This document shows, piece by piece, positions 62,907-64,000 of a stretch of DNA of 64,000 bases (position 1 is its first letter; every line of letters starts with the position of its first letter). Location: contig CAVUAF010000014.1 in assembly GCA_963739375.1 (NCBI GenBank), positions 186,001 through 250,000 of the forward strand, given 5' to 3'. The notes under the pieces were generated by a model. The model was given only the letters and a program-made list of their open reading frames with translations. It did not search any database and had not been told where the DNA came from. Both the position numbers and the translations under genes were made by a program. The stretch is from CAVUAF01 sp963739375. GTDB lineage: Bacteria > Acidobacteriota > Terriglobia > Terriglobales > Acidobacteriaceae.

Positions 62907-63650
62907 ATGACCATCAGCAGCAACACCAGCGTGCGCCAGATTGCCATCCATGTGCCCGGCTCGACACGCGTGTTCGAGCAGGCGGGCATCGACTACTGTT
63001 GTGGCGGGCAGCACACGCTGCACGAGGCGTGTCTCGCCGCCAAGGCGCCGCTGGTGGAGGTCACGCGCAAGCTGGAGGCGCTGGCCATCCCGGTCGAGGA
63101 CGACCTGCACAACTGGCCGATCGAGCCGCTCTTCGTGCTGACCTCGCACATCGTGAACCGCCATCACGAGTACATGCGGCGTGAACTGCCGCGGCTGGCC
63201 GAGCTGGCGGCCGACGTCGCGCGGCAACACGGCCCCCGTTATCCCGAGCTGCTGCGCGTCGAGACCCTGGCGCGCGCGCTGGCCCGCGAAGTTACCCTGC
63301 ACATGACCAAAGAGGAACAGATCCTCTTCCCGTACATCATGCAGCTGGAAGAGCACGACGAGCGCAACGAGGTGCCGCCGCCGCCCCCCTTCGGCACGGT
63401 GGAGAACCCGATCCGGATGATGATGGCGGAGCACGATTCGGCGACCGAAATGCTGCGCGAGATTCGGCACCTGAGCCATGGCTACGCCGCGCCGCCGGAC
63501 GGCGGCACCACTCTTCAGTTGCTCTATGCCGGCCTGCGCAGCCTGGAAGCCGATCTGCACCTGCACATTCACCTGGAGAACAACGTGCTATTTCCCCGCG
63601 CTCTGGAACTGGAAGCCAAGAACCAGTTCGCGGTACTGAGCAACATCTAG
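62907..63650 (+). CDS. Iron-sulfur cluster repair di-iron protein (RIC; YtfE/ScdA)
   Basis: 247 residues from the ATG at 62907 with GGGGGAG upstream; a GTG at 62871 is in frame. ScdA N-terminal domain: GSTRVFEQAGIDYCCGGQHT, with the DYCCGG motif and LHEAC. Hemerythrin-like di-iron domain: HIVNRHHEYMRRELPRLAEL, MTKEEQILFPYIMQLEEHDE, MMAEHDSATEMLREIRHLSH, DLHLHIHLENNVLFPRALEL, giving the expected His and Glu ligands. RIC proteins repair clusters damaged by NO or oxygen stress. Its place in the Crp-like regulon supports an NO or redox role. Confidence 0.95.
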   Translation: MTISSNTSVRQIAIHVPGSTRVFEQAGIDYCCGGQHTLHEACLAAKAPLVEVTRKLEALAIPVEDDLHNWPIEPLFVLTSHIVNRHHEYMRRELPRLAELAADVARQHGPRYPELLRVETLARALAREVTLHMTKEEQILFPYIMQLEEHDERNEVPPPPPFGTVENPIRMMMAEHDSATEMLREIRHLSHGYAAPPDGGTTLQLLYAGLRSLEADLHLHIHLENNVLFPRALELEAKNQFAVLSNI

Positions 63651-63698
63651 GTTTTGCAAGAAGCCGGCGCACTGGTCGCGGCGGACCAGGGCCGGGGC

Positions 63699-63791
63699 GG
63701 GTCACCGCGAACCTGCGGTGACCCGCGTTATCGAGGTAAGGAGCAGAGCGAGCAGAACGGCGTCGCCCGCAAGGGCGACGCCGTTGTTTTT
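63699..63791 (+). terminator. Double hairpin, second part a strong terminator
   Basis: 63699-63708 GGGTCACCGC pairs with 63715-63724 GCGGTGACCC. Then 63757-63769 AACGGCGTCGCCC pairs with 63773-63785 GGGCGACGCCGTT, followed by GTTTTT. It ends the RIC transcript and may work in both directions. Confidence 0.85.
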
Positions 63792-63808
63792 CGCTGCCGT
63801 CCGCGCGG

Positions 63809-64000
63809 CTACTTGGTCGCGGCCGACTGCGGTCCATAGAAGCCGGCGGGCGCGGTGCGGGCGGGAAAATCGAGCAGCGGCGTCGCCGGCCAGGCGTCGG
63901 GTGCGACGCTGGCTACACTCATGGCGAGGATGCGGATGCGTTCGTTGTTCGGCAGCGTCACCGTCTTCGCGCCCCCGGGCACGGGCAGCTCGTACACGAA
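63809..64000 (-). CDS. C-terminal end of a gene running off the right edge
   Basis: About 63 residues on the minus strand, ending with YGPQSAATK at 63809; the gene continues beyond 64000. The tail YELPVPGGAKTVTLPNNERI then RILAMSVASVAPDAWP resembles the C-terminus of large glycoside hydrolases, in which a LPVPxGTKTxTLPxNxRI stretch follows the catalytic part. Too little is present to name the family. Confidence 0.6.
   Translation of the reverse strand, partial: FVYELPVPGGAKTVTLPNNERIRILAMSVASVAPDAWPATPLLDFPARTAPAGFYGPQSAATK

Noticed and set aside
63699..63724. Palindrome with TCAC and GTGA near RIC as a thirteenth Crp-like site
   Set aside because: The half-sites are in the outward order (GTCACC...GGTGAC) with long GC arms, so it is a transcript hairpin next to a terminator.

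Overview
The window is GC-rich, gene-dense chromosomal DNA that I infer comes from an acidobacterium (Terriglobia or Korobacter-like), possibly a metagenome-assembled genome. The inference rests on family content: an SBBP-repeat propeller protein, a carboxypeptidase-regulatory-like repeat protein, a zinc-ribbon Ser/Thr kinase with TolB-like and TPR output, a winged-helix-TPR regulator, a remnant of an Oar-type TonB receptor, and many short dispersed palindromes between genes. I could run no search, so taxonomy stays an inference.

Region 1 (1-11.4 kb): MacB/MacA-type efflux parts, a secreted amidohydrolase, a coupled S9 peptidase-SDR pair, a small secreted protein, a membrane protein-XRE regulator pair with a clear promoter, an Lnt-like acyltransferase and tRNA-Leu(CAA). 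Region 2 (11.7-18.1 kb): a STAS protein, a large SBBP protein, and a four-gene operon headed by a Crp-like sensor domain that lacks a DNA-binding domain. Region 3 (18.7-33.2 kb): LemA and DUF2207, PilZ, a response regulator with a degenerate receiver, delta-1-pyrroline-5-carboxylate dehydrogenase, a DUF3800 gene between direct repeats, a CNA/carboxypeptidase-like repeat protein between perfect inverted repeats, and a GH18-NodB-GT2 fusion. Region 4 (33.4-44.5 kb): kinase-TPR and winged-helix-TPR proteins, a CPBP protease, and the primary sigma factor.

Region 5 (44.9-63.7 kb) is the most interesting. Read right to left it encodes a Rieske protein, a cytochrome b, and 9-heme, 19-heme and 11-heme c-type cytochromes with two b561-like membrane domains, then a NapC/NrfH-like cytochrome. 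This looks like a quinone-linked multiheme electron-transfer chain. Beside it lie a full Crp/Fnr-type regulator, a second HTH-less Crp-like protein, a NirJ/AhbC-like radical SAM protein, a Pat-like acyl-CoA synthetase/acetyltransferase, a YwiC-like membrane protein and a RIC (YtfE/ScdA) di-iron repair protein.

The unifying observation is a palindrome, GTGAY-N4-RTCAC (that is, GTGA-N6-TCAC). I find it twelve times, always between genes or at a gene start, beside these genes and also beside the SBBP gene, the HTH-less operon at 18 kb and the gene at 44 kb. In nine cases a -10-like hexamer lies 32-33 bp from the palindrome centre, the geometry of a class II activator. In several of these the predicted transcription start falls on or within a few bases of the start codon. 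The regulator at 55.5 kb carries the Arg-Glu-xxx-Arg recognition helix known in CRP to read GTGA, next to an FNR-like N-terminal cysteine cluster. This suggests one autoregulated redox or NO regulon that also controls two DNA-binding-deficient relatives.

Several cytochrome genes carry frameshifts and two carry in-frame TAG codons, and the S9 peptidase carries a compensated frameshift. Assembly error is the simplest explanation. Intergenic DNA is filled with REP-like palindromes fused to arrays of 7-bp repeats (2 to 11 copies).
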